64,000 nt of DNA from Saprospiraceae bacterium (GCA_028280415.1 JANQLV010000023.1:372001-436000); one strand, 5' to 3'. Shown: positions 43,834 to 54,200, numbered from the stretch's first letter. Made by a program: numbers and translations. Notes: generated by a model not told the origin, from the sequence alone.

Positions 43834-44979
43834 CTATTTTAGTCCCATTAACCGTTCCCCGGCAGCTTGCAAGGTATCTTCGGTCTTGGCAAAGCAAAGG
43901 CGAATCATCTTATCCTGTCGTCCACTTGAATAGAAAGCCGAAACCGGGATAGCTGCTACTCCGTGTTCTGTTGTAAGCATTTTGGTAAAAGCTATATCAT
44001 TTTCATCGCTGATAGGAGAATAATCAAAAAGTTGGAAATAGGTCCCCTCCGAAGGAGAAGGGATGAAAGGAGTATTTTGCATAATAGCTTCAAAGAAATC
44101 CCTTTTCTGCTGGTAAAAATCGGGCAAATTGAGATAAACAGAGGAGTCATCAAGAAAATCGGCAATGCCGTACTGGACAAAGGAGTTCACTGAAAAAACA
44201 TTGAATTGATGCACTTTCCTAAACTCTTTCATTAAATATTCCGGTGCAACACAATAGCCCACTTTCCACCCGGTATTGTGAAAAGTCTTGCCAAAAGAAT
44301 AAACCGCTAAACTTCGTTCATAAAGTTTTGGATATCTCAAAACACTTTGATGAAGCGCCTGATCATAAATTAAATGTTCGTAAACTTCATCACTCAATAC
44401 AAGAATATCACTGTTTGAAGTGATCGTCTGCAAAGCTTCCAGATCAGTTGTTTTTAGCGTTTTTCCAATAGGATTATGCGGCGTGTTAATTATAATCATT
44501 CGAGTCCTTTCACTAATGAGGGACTGTAGTTCATTCCAGTCAATTTTATAATCCGGAGCTTTGAGTTCATAGATCACGGGGATACCTCCGACTACTTGGA
44601 TCGAAGGACGATAGCTATCATAGGCCGGCTCTATTAACAGGACTTCATCCCCTTGTTTTATAAAAGTTGCAATTGTTGTAAAAAGAGCCTGGGTAGCACC
44701 AGCGGTTATGGTTATTTCAGAATCGGGATTCACCTTGAGACCATACATGCTTTCAATCTTTGAAGCCAATTTCTCTCTCAGCAAAGGGACGCCGGCCATC
44801 GGAACATATTGATTCTTACCCTCCTGCATATGTTTGTTAACCAACTGCTTAAGCGGCTGCGGACAATCAAAATTCGGAAAACCCTGAGAGAGATTAATTG
44901 CCTGATGCTTATTAGCTAATGCCGACATAAGGGAGAAAATACTTGTTCCGACATTAGGTAGCTTTGAATGGATTTTCAT
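43834..44979 (-). CDS. Methionine aminotransferase-like PLP enzyme (YbdL family)
   Basis: This fold-type I aminotransferase of 381 residues begins PNVGTSIFSLMSALAN, then NLSQGFPNFDCP (substrate loop), TAGATQALFTTIATF, NTPHNPIGKTL, LVLSDEVYEHLIYD, and SFGKTFHNTGWKVGY with the PLP Lys. The start and the SQGFP motif match YbdL/methionine aminotransferases, which transaminate methionine or aromatic amino acids with 2-oxoacids and help methionine salvage. Kynurenine aminotransferases are close, so the exact donor is uncertain. It may be cotranscribed with the Crp/Fnr gene 41 bases downstream. Confidence 0.9.
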   Translation of the reverse strand: MKIHSKLPNVGTSIFSLMSALANKHQAINLSQGFPNFDCPQPLKQLVNKHMQEGKNQYVPMAGVPLLREKLASKIESMYGLKVNPDSEITITAGATQALFTTIATFIKQGDEVLLIEPAYDSYRPSIQVVGGIPVIYELKAPDYKIDWNELQSLISERTRMIIINTPHNPIGKTLKTTDLEALQTITSNSDILVLSDEVYEHLIYDQALHQSVLRYPKLYERSLAVYSFGKTFHNTGWKVGYCVAPEYLMKEFRKVHQFNVFSVNSFVQYGIADFLDDSSVYLNLPDFYQQKRDFFEAIMQNTPFIPSPSEGTYFQLFDYSPISDENDIAFTKMLTTEHGVAAIPVSAFYSSGRQDKMIRLCFAKTEDTLQAAGERLMGLK

Positions 44980-45093
44980 AAAAAGAGGTGCTTTTTGCTA
45001 AGGTAAGCATTTTTGAGAAAGCCGATAATTAATTTAAGGCTGAACCTTCTTTAACCCACCCTGTTTCTAATGTCGTAAAATAAAAATGAATTT

Positions 45094-45798
45094 ATGCGAG
45101 ATAAAAATTACCTGATCGTAGGAGGAACATCTGGAATAGGCCTGGAGGTAGTCCGGCAATTGTCCGGGAAAGGCGCAAATGTATTTGTAGTTTCACGTAC
45201 AGATAATAACCTGCATGAATTCCCGGGACTGACACATATTGTAGGAGATATTACTTCTGATGCATTCAATCCGGAGGGGCTGCCAGAATCCCTTGATGGT
45301 CTGATATATTGCCCGGGGAGTATTAATTTAAAGCCTTTTCGGTCTTTGAAAGCACCTCAGTTTCAGGAAGATTTGAATGTAAATTTGTTGGGCGCAGTTC
45401 GCGTGCTGCATGCAACTCAAAAAATGTTGAAAAAGGGAACAAACTCAGGAGTCGTTTTATTTAGCACTGTAGCAGTACAACAGGGTATGCCTTTTCACAC
45501 TTCCATTGCAGCGGCAAAAGGAGCTGTAGAAGGTCTGACCAGAGCTTTAGCAGCTGAATGGGCACCGAATATTCGAATAAATTGTATAGCACCTTCCTTA
45601 ATCAATACCCCTTTAGCAAAGAAATTGCTTTCCACATCTGAAAAAATAGAAGCATCGGCCAATCGACATCCTCTCAAAAAGATAGGCCAGCCGGAGGAAA
45701 TAGCATCTTTGGCTTTATTTTTATTATCTGAAAACAGTAGCTGGATTAGTGGGCAGGTTATTGCCATAGACGGAGGTTTGTCGACACTAAGGGTTTGA
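45094..45798 (+). CDS. Short-chain dehydrogenase-like protein lacking the catalytic Tyr
   Basis: The protein is 234 residues. The cofactor motif IVGGTSGIGLEVVRQLSG and the later IAPSLINTP and QVIAIDGGL are classical SDR. The YxxxK motif is replaced by SIAAAKGAVEG: Lys remains, but the Tyr position is Ile, so the usual acid/base residue is missing. The upstream Ser (VVLFSTVAVQ) is present. It may therefore bind a cofactor without ordinary dehydrogenase activity. The flavin reductase-like gene follows 30 bases downstream. Confidence 0.83.
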   Translation: MRDKNYLIVGGTSGIGLEVVRQLSGKGANVFVVSRTDNNLHEFPGLTHIVGDITSDAFNPEGLPESLDGLIYCPGSINLKPFRSLKAPQFQEDLNVNLLGAVRVLHATQKMLKKGTNSGVVLFSTVAVQQGMPFHTSIAAAKGAVEGLTRALAAEWAPNIRINCIAPSLINTPLAKKLLSTSEKIEASANRHPLKKIGQPEEIASLALFLLSENSSWISGQVIAIDGGLSTLRV

Positions 45799-45828
45799 GA
45801 TTTAATGGAGCAAATATATTTTTAGAAG

Positions 45829-46464
45829 ATGGGATATTTTAAGCAGTCTGATTTCCCAAAAATGGGGAAACTATTTCGAACAAATTTGATTAATTCACTA
45901 AGTGGATTTAAAAGCCTAAACCTGCTAGGCACGGTGGATTCATCCGGCATTAAAAATTTGTCCATTATAAGTTCTGTCGTACATCTGGGAGCTAAGCCTG
46001 CCTTGATGGGTTTTGTCATGCGCCCAACTTCGGTAGTTAGGGATTCTTATAATAATATCATTGCAACACGTTTTTTTACATTCAATCATATTCATTCCGA
46101 TATTTTCAAAAAAGCACATCAAACTTCAGCGAAATATCCTGCTGAAGTCTCTGAGTTTGAAAAAGTTGGTTTGGAACCTGTTTGTAAAAATGATTTTCCG
46201 GCACCGTATGTAGCGGAGAGTAATATCCAGATTGGACTGGAGCTTCAGCAGGAAATTCCAATTGAGTTGAATGGAACGATATTGATTATTGGAGCGGTAA
46301 AGGAAATTTATTTTCCGGATGCCTGTATGGCAGAAGATGGATTTTTAGCTATTGAAAAAGCAGGCACGATAACCTGTGCTGGACTAGATGCTTATTATAG
46401 TACCCAAAAATTGGCCCGGCTCTCTTATGCTAAGCCAGAGCAGAAAGTCAGAGAAATTTTATGA
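45829..46464 (+). CDS. Flavin reductase-like FMN-binding split-barrel protein
   Basis: The protein is 211 residues. FKSLNLLGTVDSSGIKNLSII, then GFVMRPTSVVRDSYNNI and EFEKVGLEPV, show the split-barrel pattern of flavin reductases and FMN-binding proteins. No signal peptide is present. It probably binds FMN or supplies reduced flavin (family knowledge); the partner is unknown. It lies 30 bases after the SDR gene and converges with the DoxX-like gene 4 bases away. Confidence 0.78.
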   Translation: MGYFKQSDFPKMGKLFRTNLINSLSGFKSLNLLGTVDSSGIKNLSIISSVVHLGAKPALMGFVMRPTSVVRDSYNNIIATRFFTFNHIHSDIFKKAHQTSAKYPAEVSEFEKVGLEPVCKNDFPAPYVAESNIQIGLELQQEIPIELNGTILIIGAVKEIYFPDACMAEDGFLAIEKAGTITCAGLDAYYSTQKLARLSYAKPEQKVREIL

Positions 46465-46468
46465 TCCT

Positions 46469-46825
46469 TTATTTTCTATGCTTCCAGGCCCAAAACATGA
46501 ATAAGGGATGTATTACTAAAAGCCTGAGCCAGGCCAGCCATAAAGGGACACATAATCCATTGGGAACACAAGCATCTATTTTTATGAAATGAATATGAGA
46601 TGGTATGAAAGCAATAAGCAGGATAATAATTCCTAAAGCAGCATAATATTGAGTTTTTTTAAAAAATAAACCTGTTCCAAAAACAATTTCCAATGCTCCA
46701 CTAAGCTTATTGATCCCGTGCCGGCAAGGCAAATAATCGGGAATTAGGGGCAGGTAAAAATCGGGATGCCAGAAATGATTGGTTCCGGCGAGTATAAAGA
46801 AACTAAGCAATAGAAATTTACTCAC
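46469..46825 (-). CDS. DoxX-like membrane protein
   Basis: The protein is 118 residues with four hydrophobic segments. FILAGTNHFWHPDFYLPLIPDY and GINKLSGALEIVFGTGLFF are DoxX/MauE-like. The family has roles in redox or thiosulfate metabolism in a few members, otherwise unknown. Its start overlaps the end of the next gene upstream by 8 bases, so the two are coupled. Confidence 0.78.
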   Translation of the reverse strand: MSKFLLLSFFILAGTNHFWHPDFYLPLIPDYLPCRHGINKLSGALEIVFGTGLFFKKTQYYAALGIIILLIAFIPSHIHFIKIDACVPNGLCVPLWLAWLRLLVIHPLFMFWAWKHRK

Positions 46826-47231
46826 CCCGAAGCACCCATTTATTTTTGTGTGTCGCTTTTAGGATTAAGAAAAAAGGAATCCACCAGATCAAGTCATTAG
46901 TAATTAGAGTAAAACCAAAAGCGGCTGGAACGAGTCCCATAAAATAATTTATAAAAAAACCGATAGGACCGAATATCTTTCCCAGAAGGCCTACTGCAAT
47001 AATTGGCCAGTGTCGAATTGCATCATAACTTGCCCACCAGTACCCCAGACCATAAAGGCCAATCACCATTCCCATACCTTGCCAGATCACCGGGTAGGTG
47101 GGCTTAGCCATCCCGGTCAGCTCAAAAAAGTGTAATGGAAACAAAACGACCCAGAGACCCCAGATAATATTGTAAATGGCAGCCGCTTTTAATGCCGTCC
47201 CCATCCACATTTGATACTTCTCTTTTTTCAT
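46818..47231 (-). CDS. Multi-pass membrane protein of unknown function
   Basis: The protein is 137 residues with four predicted helices (AAAIYNIIWGLWVVLFPLHFF, MGMVIGLYGLGYWW, WPIIAVGLLGKIFGPIGFF, LIWWIPFFLILKA). The helices carry Tyr, Trp and Gly but no catalytic motif I can name. Relatives are often labelled only as conserved membrane proteins. It overlaps the DoxX-like gene and diverges from the SRPBCC gene. Confidence 0.7.
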   Translation of the reverse strand: MKKEKYQMWMGTALKAAAIYNIIWGLWVVLFPLHFFELTGMAKPTYPVIWQGMGMVIGLYGLGYWWASYDAIRHWPIIAVGLLGKIFGPIGFFINYFMGLVPAAFGFTLITNDLIWWIPFFLILKATHKNKWVLRGE

Positions 47232-47286
47232 AGAAATTCAACAAAAGATGGCAGATAATGTTTGAATAAAATAAGTGAGATAAAAA

Positions 47287-47733
47287 ATGAATATAAAAAT
47301 CGAAACGATTGTAAAAGGGAATTACAAATTGGTTATGGAGCGATTTGATAGGAAGCTCTTCGAAGCACTTAAACCTAAACAAGGGGAAATGGAAATCGTA
47401 GAATTTACGGGTTCAAAAAAAGGAGATCGGGTACATATCCGTTTTACAAGTCCAATTAAAGCAGAATGGATTAGCATAATTACTGAAGATGCCATCAATG
47501 AGCAGGAAGCTTATTTCGTAGATGAAGGCATCCAGCTTCCCTATCCCTTGAAATTTTGGCGGCATCGACATATTGTCAAAAAGCTTACCGAGGATACCTG
47601 CTGCATTATCGATGACATCACGTACAAAGCGAATAATCGCATTATGACGGCCTTGATGTATCCGGCTATTTATATGGGCTTTGCACCAAGAAAGAAAATT
47701 TATAAGGCTTATTTTGGAACCGTTGAGGCTTAA
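47287..47733 (+). CDS. SRPBCC / START-like ligand-binding protein
   Basis: The protein is 148 residues. MNIKIETIVKGNYKLVMERFD is the first strand and helix of the fold, followed by EIVEFTGSKKGDRVHIRF, a central sheet, PLKFWRHRHIVKKLTED and a C-terminal long helix with LMYPAIYMGFAPRKKI. The helix-grip fold holds hydrophobic ligands in a central cavity, which is consistent with lipid or aromatic binding. The ligand is unknown. It stands 55 bases from the divergent membrane gene. Confidence 0.76.
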   Translation: MNIKIETIVKGNYKLVMERFDRKLFEALKPKQGEMEIVEFTGSKKGDRVHIRFTSPIKAEWISIITEDAINEQEAYFVDEGIQLPYPLKFWRHRHIVKKLTEDTCCIIDDITYKANNRIMTALMYPAIYMGFAPRKKIYKAYFGTVEA

Positions 47734-47781
47734 GCAAAAATTTGTAAATTACGACCTTTACCAAATTATAAAAAACGCACT

Positions 47782-48669
47782 ATGTTATCCTTTGACCCGA
47801 AAGAAATAGCGACCAGAGATTTGCACCAGTATTTATTAGGCAGTGTGGCTCCCAGACCCATTGCCTTTGCCAGTACTGTCGACAAAGATGGCACCCCCAA
47901 TCTTGCACCATACAGCTTTTTTAACGCCTTTAGTTCTAATCCTCCGATTTTGGTTTTTTCTTCCAACCGAAAAGTAGTGGATAATACAACGAAGGATACC
48001 TTGCACAATGTACGAGAGACCGGCGAGGTGGTTATCAATGTAGTAAATTACAACATTGTTCGTCAAATGGCTGTCACTAGTGTGAGTTTTCCAACCGAAG
48101 TTAGCGAATTTGCTAAAGCCGGACTGACGCCGGTTCCATCAACAGTTGTCCGGCCTTTTAGAGTTAAAGAATCTCCGGTGCAAATGGAATGCAAAGTTCG
48201 GGATATTATTACGCTTGGCGATCAGGGGGGAGCGGGGCATCTCATTATCTGTGATGTGGTGCATATGCATATTTCGGAATCTGTTATTGATGAACGAAAC
48301 CGCATTGATCCTCATAAAATAGATTTAATGGGAAGGCTCGGTCGGGCTTATTATGTAAGAGCTAGTGGAGAGGCGATCAAAACGATTGTTCAACCCGTAA
48401 TGCAGTTGACTATTGGTTATGATCAATTACCGGAAAGTATTCGCAACAGCAATATCCTTTCTGCAAATAATTTAGGACAGCTTTCAGGAATTCCCGCCTT
48501 ACCGGATGATGAAGTGGTAGAAAGTTTTAAGACTAATGAAACAATTTCAGCAATTTTAAACGGAACGGAAGCCAGGCTTCAATTACACCAATATGCTAAA
48601 GAACTACTGGACAATAGCGATGATCGGGAAAGTGCAATAAAGGCTTTAATGATAGCGGATCAGCTATAA
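47782..48669 (+). CDS. Flavin reductase family FMN-binding protein
   Basis: The protein is 295 residues. LGSVAPRPIAFASTVDKDG, LAPYSFFNAFSSNPPILVFS, TKDTLHNVRETGEVVINVVN and EVSEFAKAGLTPVPS define a flavin reductase split barrel. The barrel fills about residues 15-200, and the last 90 residues form a further helical part. It likely reduces FMN with NAD(P)H or acts as a flavin-dependent oxidoreductase (family knowledge). It ends 5 bases before a convergent gene. Confidence 0.86.
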   Translation: MLSFDPKEIATRDLHQYLLGSVAPRPIAFASTVDKDGTPNLAPYSFFNAFSSNPPILVFSSNRKVVDNTTKDTLHNVRETGEVVINVVNYNIVRQMAVTSVSFPTEVSEFAKAGLTPVPSTVVRPFRVKESPVQMECKVRDIITLGDQGGAGHLIICDVVHMHISESVIDERNRIDPHKIDLMGRLGRAYYVRASGEAIKTIVQPVMQLTIGYDQLPESIRNSNILSANNLGQLSGIPALPDDEVVESFKTNETISAILNGTEARLQLHQYAKELLDNSDDRESAIKALMIADQL

Positions 48670-48674
48670 GCGTC

Positions 48675-49793
48675 CTATTCGATTTTTGTTTTACTCAAAA
48701 GCCTCTTCTTCTTTCGTTCATTAATTAGATTTCTGATCCAGTTGGGAATAATGATCGCTCCAATCAGAAGGTAAGAGTAATAAGTCATTAGTCGCCATAA
48801 AATGGCAATAGGCAAGGCTAGTGTTTTGGTTACAAAATCTGTAACAAAACCACCGAAGGTCGCCTCGGCGAGCCCTACACCTCCGGGCGTTGGGCTGAAA
48901 GCCATAATAACAAACATGGTCTCCAAACGGGCGTAAAGCTTGAATTGAGTCATAAAATCTACCGGAGTACTATCTACAAATGCAATGATCAAACAATTAA
49001 GAAGTAAAAAGCGGCAGGACCAGGCTGTGGCAGTGGAGGCAAAAGCACTGAGGTGAAACTTCCAGTTTTTTCGTTTCATCTCTTTGGACGCCACAATAAT
49101 ATCATTACCCAAATCAATTGCTTTATGTCGAAACCGGCGGAGCCATCGAATTTTAGTAGCACCGACAATGATTTTTTTAATGGGTTTTGGATTAATAAAA
49201 ACACCATAAAAAAAGATGGAGCCATAGGTCATCATTAAAAGATAAGCCCCAAGAAAAGTGTAACCCCAACCATCGATATCATCAAAACCTGTCATATTGG
49301 GACGGATGATATCTGGCCCCAGAATCAAAAAGAATATGGGTAAACTTCCCACAAAAAAAATAGTATCTAAAATTGCGGAATACAAAACAATAGTTGCAGT
49401 CTTGGCCGTAGACAATTTTTCCTGTGCTAAAATGAACAAAGCAACTGCCGAGCCACCTACACTGGTAGGGGAAACTGCGGAACTGAATTCCCAGATGAAT
49501 ATAAGTTCAACACACTTTCGCCAGGAAAAAGCTTTTTCGGACAATATTCGAAGGCGTTTTGCGTAGGCGATATGACGGATAACTAAAAAGCTTAAAGAAA
49601 GCAAAACCCAAAAAATCGTATGATTATTCCAGTTGATCTTGGCAAACTCTTTGGGGTCAAACTGTTTCCAGAGCATATACCCGACCACCCCAAGTCCTAT
49701 CATTATAGGAAGGATAATTCTGGAAATACGGATGGACTTTAGTACTTCCTGCTGTTTATCGTCAAAATGATTTTCCGTACTTTTTTTAGACAC
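48675..49793 (-). CDS. Lysylphosphatidylglycerol synthase-TM family flippase-like protein
   Basis: The protein is 372 residues with seven or so helices. FIWEFSSAVSPTSVGGSAVALF and AFSPTPGGVGLAEATFGGFV are the two signature loops of the UPF0104 / LPG_synthase_TM family (MprF-like N-terminal domain). No catalytic aminoacyl transferase domain follows. The family is thought to move or bind lipids in the inner membrane. It lies between two unrelated genes and diverges from the VWA gene. Confidence 0.84.
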   Translation of the reverse strand: MSKKSTENHFDDKQQEVLKSIRISRIILPIMIGLGVVGYMLWKQFDPKEFAKINWNNHTIFWVLLSLSFLVIRHIAYAKRLRILSEKAFSWRKCVELIFIWEFSSAVSPTSVGGSAVALFILAQEKLSTAKTATIVLYSAILDTIFFVGSLPIFFLILGPDIIRPNMTGFDDIDGWGYTFLGAYLLMMTYGSIFFYGVFINPKPIKKIIVGATKIRWLRRFRHKAIDLGNDIIVASKEMKRKNWKFHLSAFASTATAWSCRFLLLNCLIIAFVDSTPVDFMTQFKLYARLETMFVIMAFSPTPGGVGLAEATFGGFVTDFVTKTLALPIAILWRLMTYYSYLLIGAIIIPNWIRNLINERKKKRLLSKTKIE

Positions 49794-49943
49794 GCTTATA
49801 AATCCTTTTGCTTTTCTATTGGCGCTGCAAGATAAGCTTTGATATAGATATCTTATGTTTTATTAATAATTAATTCCTTTAATTGTTTCGTATCCATTTT
49901 AACAGAGTATATCAAAAATTCTATTTTTACCCTAAAAAGACAA

Positions 49944-51074
49944 ATGGAAGAGCGCATTCGAAAATGGCGATTGATATTGGGCCAAAAATCCGACCCGGAG
50001 AATGATGTTGATTTACAAGGTACGGAAGGTGCACTTGATCAGGTACTCGAAGCCTTATACGATGCGGATCGCAAAGGAGGCTTGGGAAGCTCTTCCCCGA
50101 ACGTTAATCGCTGGTTGGGAGATATTCGAAAATATTTTCCGAAATCCATTGTACAAATCATGCAAAAAGATGCCATGAATCGCCTGGGTATGAAAAAAAT
50201 GCTTATGGAGCCCGAATTGCTCGAAGCTGCCGAACCGGATGTCAATCTGGTGGCTACCTTGCTTTCCCTCAATAAAGTAATGCCGGCCAAGACCCGGGAA
50301 TCTGCTCGGGCCGTAGTCCGAAAAGTGGTTGAGGAACTGGAAAAACGGCTCAAAAATCCTCTAAAAGAAGCTATTCGCGGAGCTATCAGTCGTTCGGTAC
50401 GCAACCGAAGACCGAAGCCTAATGAAATTGACTGGCATCGAACCATCCGAAAAAATCTTAAACATTATCAACCTGAACATGATGTAATTATTCCTCAAAA
50501 CCTGATCGGTTATGGTAGAAAAGGTCAATCGCTACGGCATATTATTTTGCTCGTGGACCAAAGTGGCTCGATGGCGGCATCTATGGTTTATGCCGGCGTT
50601 TTGGGGGCGGTCATGGCCTCGCTGCGGTCGGTTAAAACCAATATGGTCGTTTTTGACACTTCAGTAGTTGATTTGACGGATGAACTGGAGGATCCTGTAG
50701 ATTTATTGTTTGCAACACAACTCGGTGGAGGTACGGATATCAATAAGGCTTTAAAATACACTGAAGGCTTGGTGCAAAATCCATCGGAAACGATACTGAT
50801 ATTGGTTTCCGATCTTTTTGAGGGAGGAAGTGAGTCTGAGCTTATGCGCAGAGTATCGGCTATAAAGAGTTCTGGAGTACAATTCATCACTTTGCTGGCA
50901 TTGAATGATGAAGGTGCGCCTTCCTACGATAAATCTATTGCCAATCAGTTTGCAGCCATGGAAATTCCTTCTTTCGCCTGTACTCCCGATCTTTTTCCGG
51001 ATTTAATGGCGGCAGCTATTAAAAAAGAAGACATCCGCAACTGGATGGCCAGGAATGGAGTGGTGGCTAAATGA
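49944..51074 (+). CDS. VWA-domain (CoxE-like) protein
   Basis: The protein is 376 residues. The N-terminal 190 residues are helical and charged (GALDQVLEALYDADRKGGLG, and a KRLKNPLKEAIRGAISR linker). The C-terminal VWA domain has the MIDAS set HIILLVDQSGSMAAS, VFDTSVVDLTD, TQLGGGTDINKAL and ILVSDLFEGG. VWA proteins of this group usually work with an AAA+ ATPase and act as cofactor-insertion or assembly factors. No ATPase or DUF5682/DUF5691 partner is seen in this window, so the gene looks isolated here. No signal peptide. Confidence 0.85.
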   Translation: MEERIRKWRLILGQKSDPENDVDLQGTEGALDQVLEALYDADRKGGLGSSSPNVNRWLGDIRKYFPKSIVQIMQKDAMNRLGMKKMLMEPELLEAAEPDVNLVATLLSLNKVMPAKTRESARAVVRKVVEELEKRLKNPLKEAIRGAISRSVRNRRPKPNEIDWHRTIRKNLKHYQPEHDVIIPQNLIGYGRKGQSLRHIILLVDQSGSMAASMVYAGVLGAVMASLRSVKTNMVVFDTSVVDLTDELEDPVDLLFATQLGGGTDINKALKYTEGLVQNPSETILILVSDLFEGGSESELMRRVSAIKSSGVQFITLLALNDEGAPSYDKSIANQFAAMEIPSFACTPDLFPDLMAAAIKKEDIRNWMARNGVVAK

Positions 51075-51160
51075 CTTGGCACATATCCCAATAATCTTCC
51101 AAAAGTTAAATTCCTGAAAGATTTTTATTTCGTCAGAGGCTTTTCTTGCTAAATTTTATA

Positions 51161-51172
51161 TAGAATTAGTAC
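51161..51172 (+). repeat. TAGAATTAGTAC leader repeat, copy 1
   Basis: The 12 bases TAGAATTAGTAC lie 30 bases before the ThuA-GSDH start and recur exactly at 54650-54661, 8 bases before the next large lipoprotein gene. They may be a shared leader or promoter element. Confidence 0.45.
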
Positions 51173-51201
51173 CTTAGTGTAAATTGTTCAATAACTATCT
51201 G

Positions 51202-54200
51202 ATGAAATTTACTACCTCACTTTTTAAAGGATGGATGGTACTTCTTTTAGTACTCTGCTTCTCGGCTTGTCAAACACCTAAAGACACTAAAATTTTGGTG
51301 TTTTCAAAAACGACAGGTTATCGGCATGAATCTATCAAAGCCGGCATCAAGGCGATTAAAAAAATGGGGAAAGAGAATGGTTTTCAGGTGGACCTTACTG
51401 AAGATGCAAAAGACTTTAGAGAAGAGAACCTTGCTCAATATGCAGCGGTTGTTTTTCTGAATACAACCGGTGATGTCCTTGATTATGTGCAACAAGCGGA
51501 CTTTGAGCGTTATATCCAGGCTGGTGGAGGATACGTCGGCGTACATGCTGCTGCAGATACAGAGTATGACTGGATTTGGTACGGAAAACTAGTAGGAGGA
51601 TATTTTAATGGTCATCCCAATGATCCTAATGTTCGGCATGCCCGGATGGATGTGCTTAATAAAGAGCATAGTTCTACAAAAATGCTCCCCGATAGCTGGG
51701 AAAGAGAAGATGAATGGTATAATTATAAAAATCTCAATCCGGATGTGAATGTCCTGATTAACCTGGATGAAAAATCTTACGAAGGCGGAACCAACGGTGA
51801 GCATCATCCCATTGCCATTTACCATGAATACGATGGAGGACGTGCTTTTTATACCGGAGGCGGACATACCTCCGAATCTTATTCGGAACCGCTGTTTTAT
51901 GAACACTTGCTCGGAGGTATTCGCTATGCCATCGGGGATGATCAAAGAGATTACTCAAACGCGACTTTCCAGAGAGTACCTGCCGAAAACCGGTTTATAA
52001 AAAAAATACTGGCCAGAAACTTGAGCGAGCCGATGGAGCTGGACATTTTTGAGGATGGCCGAATTATTTTTGTTGAAAGAAAAGGCGGAATCAAACTTTA
52101 CCATCCGGAAACGGAAATGCTTCAATTGATCACAGAATTTCCGGTACATACTGAATTTGAAGACGGATTGTTGGGGATTGCATTGGATCCGGATTACGAA
52201 AAAAACAAATGGATTTATCTCTTTTACTCTCCGCTTGGAGATAAACCGATACAGCATATCTCCCGCTTCGTTTTCGATAATGATAGCCTTTATTATGATA
52301 CTGAAAAAGTAGTGCTGGAAATTCCTGTGCAAAGAAAAGAGTGTTGTCACTCGGGCGGATCACTGGAGTTTGATAAAGAGGGTAATTTATTTATTGGTGT
52401 CGGAGATAATACTAATCCTTTTGATTCCGACGGATATGCTCCGATCGATGAACGACCGGGGCGAAAACCCTGGGATGCTCAGCGCTCTTCCGGAAATACG
52501 AATGATCTTCGCGGCAAAATTCTTCGAATTAAACCTCAGCCGGATGGTTCTTATACGATTCCCGAGGGTAATCTTTTTGCTGAGGGTACAGCCAAAACAC
52601 GTCCTGAAATTTATGTAATGGGTTGTCGAAATCCCTTTCGCCTTAGTATTGATTCCCGGACGGGATATCTCTATTGGGGGGATGTTGGACCGGATGCCGG
52701 AGAGGATAGTGAACTGCGAGGGCCCAAAGGAATTGATGAAATCAATCAGGCCCGGGCTTCTGGCTATTGGGGATGGCCCTACTCGCGCGGAAATAACCAG
52801 GCTTATCGGGACTATAACTTTGCTACCAAAGTATCCGGAGACTATTTTGATCCGCAAAATCTGATCAATGAATCGCCGAATAATACCGGTTTGAAAAAAT
52901 TGCCACTGGTCAATGAATCCGTGATTTGGTACTCCTATGATCGATCCAAAGAATTTCCCTGGGTAGGGGTTGGTGGAAAGAACCCTATGGCAGGCCCCAT
53001 CTATTATTCGAATGAATATGAAGGAGAAGAAAAATTTCCCGCTTATTTTGATGGAAAACTGATCACCTACGAATGGATGCGACATTGGATATACCTGATC
53101 TCTTTTGATTCGACCGGGCAAATGATAAAAGTAGAGCCCTTTATGCAGAATACTACATTTAATCGCCCGATGGATATGCTCTTCGGGAAAGATGGTAAAC
53201 TTTATATGTTAGAGTATGGACAAAAATGGTTTGCTCAAAACCTGGATGCTACTTTGGTACAAATTGATTATGTAAAAGGGAACCGGGGTCCTGTCGCAAA
53301 AATTGTTGCGGATAAAACGGTTGGCGGAGCGCCGTTGACAACGATCTTTTCTGCTGCGGAGTCTTATGATTTTGACGAAGATAATCTGAAATACGAATGG
53401 AAGTTTGGAGATGGCTCACCGGTGAATTACACGGCCTATCCCAGATATACTTTCGAGCAACCGGGGGTTTATACTGTGAGCTTGACCGTTACCGACCCTA
53501 GTGGTTTAAGTTCGACTGCTACCCAGGAAATACAGGTAGGTAATGAAGCCCCCGAAGTATTTTGGGCGCTGGAGGGGAATCAATCCTTTTATTGGGATAA
53601 CCGAAACCTGAACTATACAGTAAGTGCAAAAGATTTGGAAGATGGAAACCCGGAGAATGGCAGTATAGATTCTGATCAGATTTCAGTTACTATTGATTAT
53701 CTGGATCAGGGCTATGATATCACTCAGGTGGCTCAGGGCCATCAATTGGAAGTCAAAACACTGGCTCCCCTCGGGAAGCGCTTGATAGATGGATCGGATT
53801 GTAAAAATTGTCATGCTGAAAAAATTAAAGTCAATGGTCCCTCCTATACAGAAATTGCCAAGCACTATCAGAACGATCCTAATGCTGAAGACTATCTGGC
53901 TCAAAAAATTATTCGCGGCGGCGCAGGAAATTGGGGAGAAACAGTTATGTCTGCTCATCCACAAATTAATCTGGATAATGCAAAAGAGATCGCCTCTTAT
54001 ATTCTTACCATAGCTAAACCTGAAAAAGTAGTTTCAAAATATCCCGCTTCTGGTGTATTCGTCATGAAAGATCATATCAATAAAAAACAAAGAGGACAAT
54101 ACATTTTGATAGCTAGTTATACGGATAAGGGAAATGATAAAATCAAATCGATTACTGTAAGGGATCAGATCAATTTGCGAAGTCCGCGAATAGAAGCAGA

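Noticed and set aside
43793-43897. A 35-residue N-terminal extension of the Crp/Fnr protein
   Set aside because: It overlaps the aminotransferase gene and has no match to the family N-terminus, and the ATG at 43792 fits better.
52387-53121. A minus-strand frame of 244 codons
   Set aside because: It lies wholly within the GSDH propeller of the ThuA lipoprotein. The plus frame has clear domain motifs, so this is an antisense shadow.
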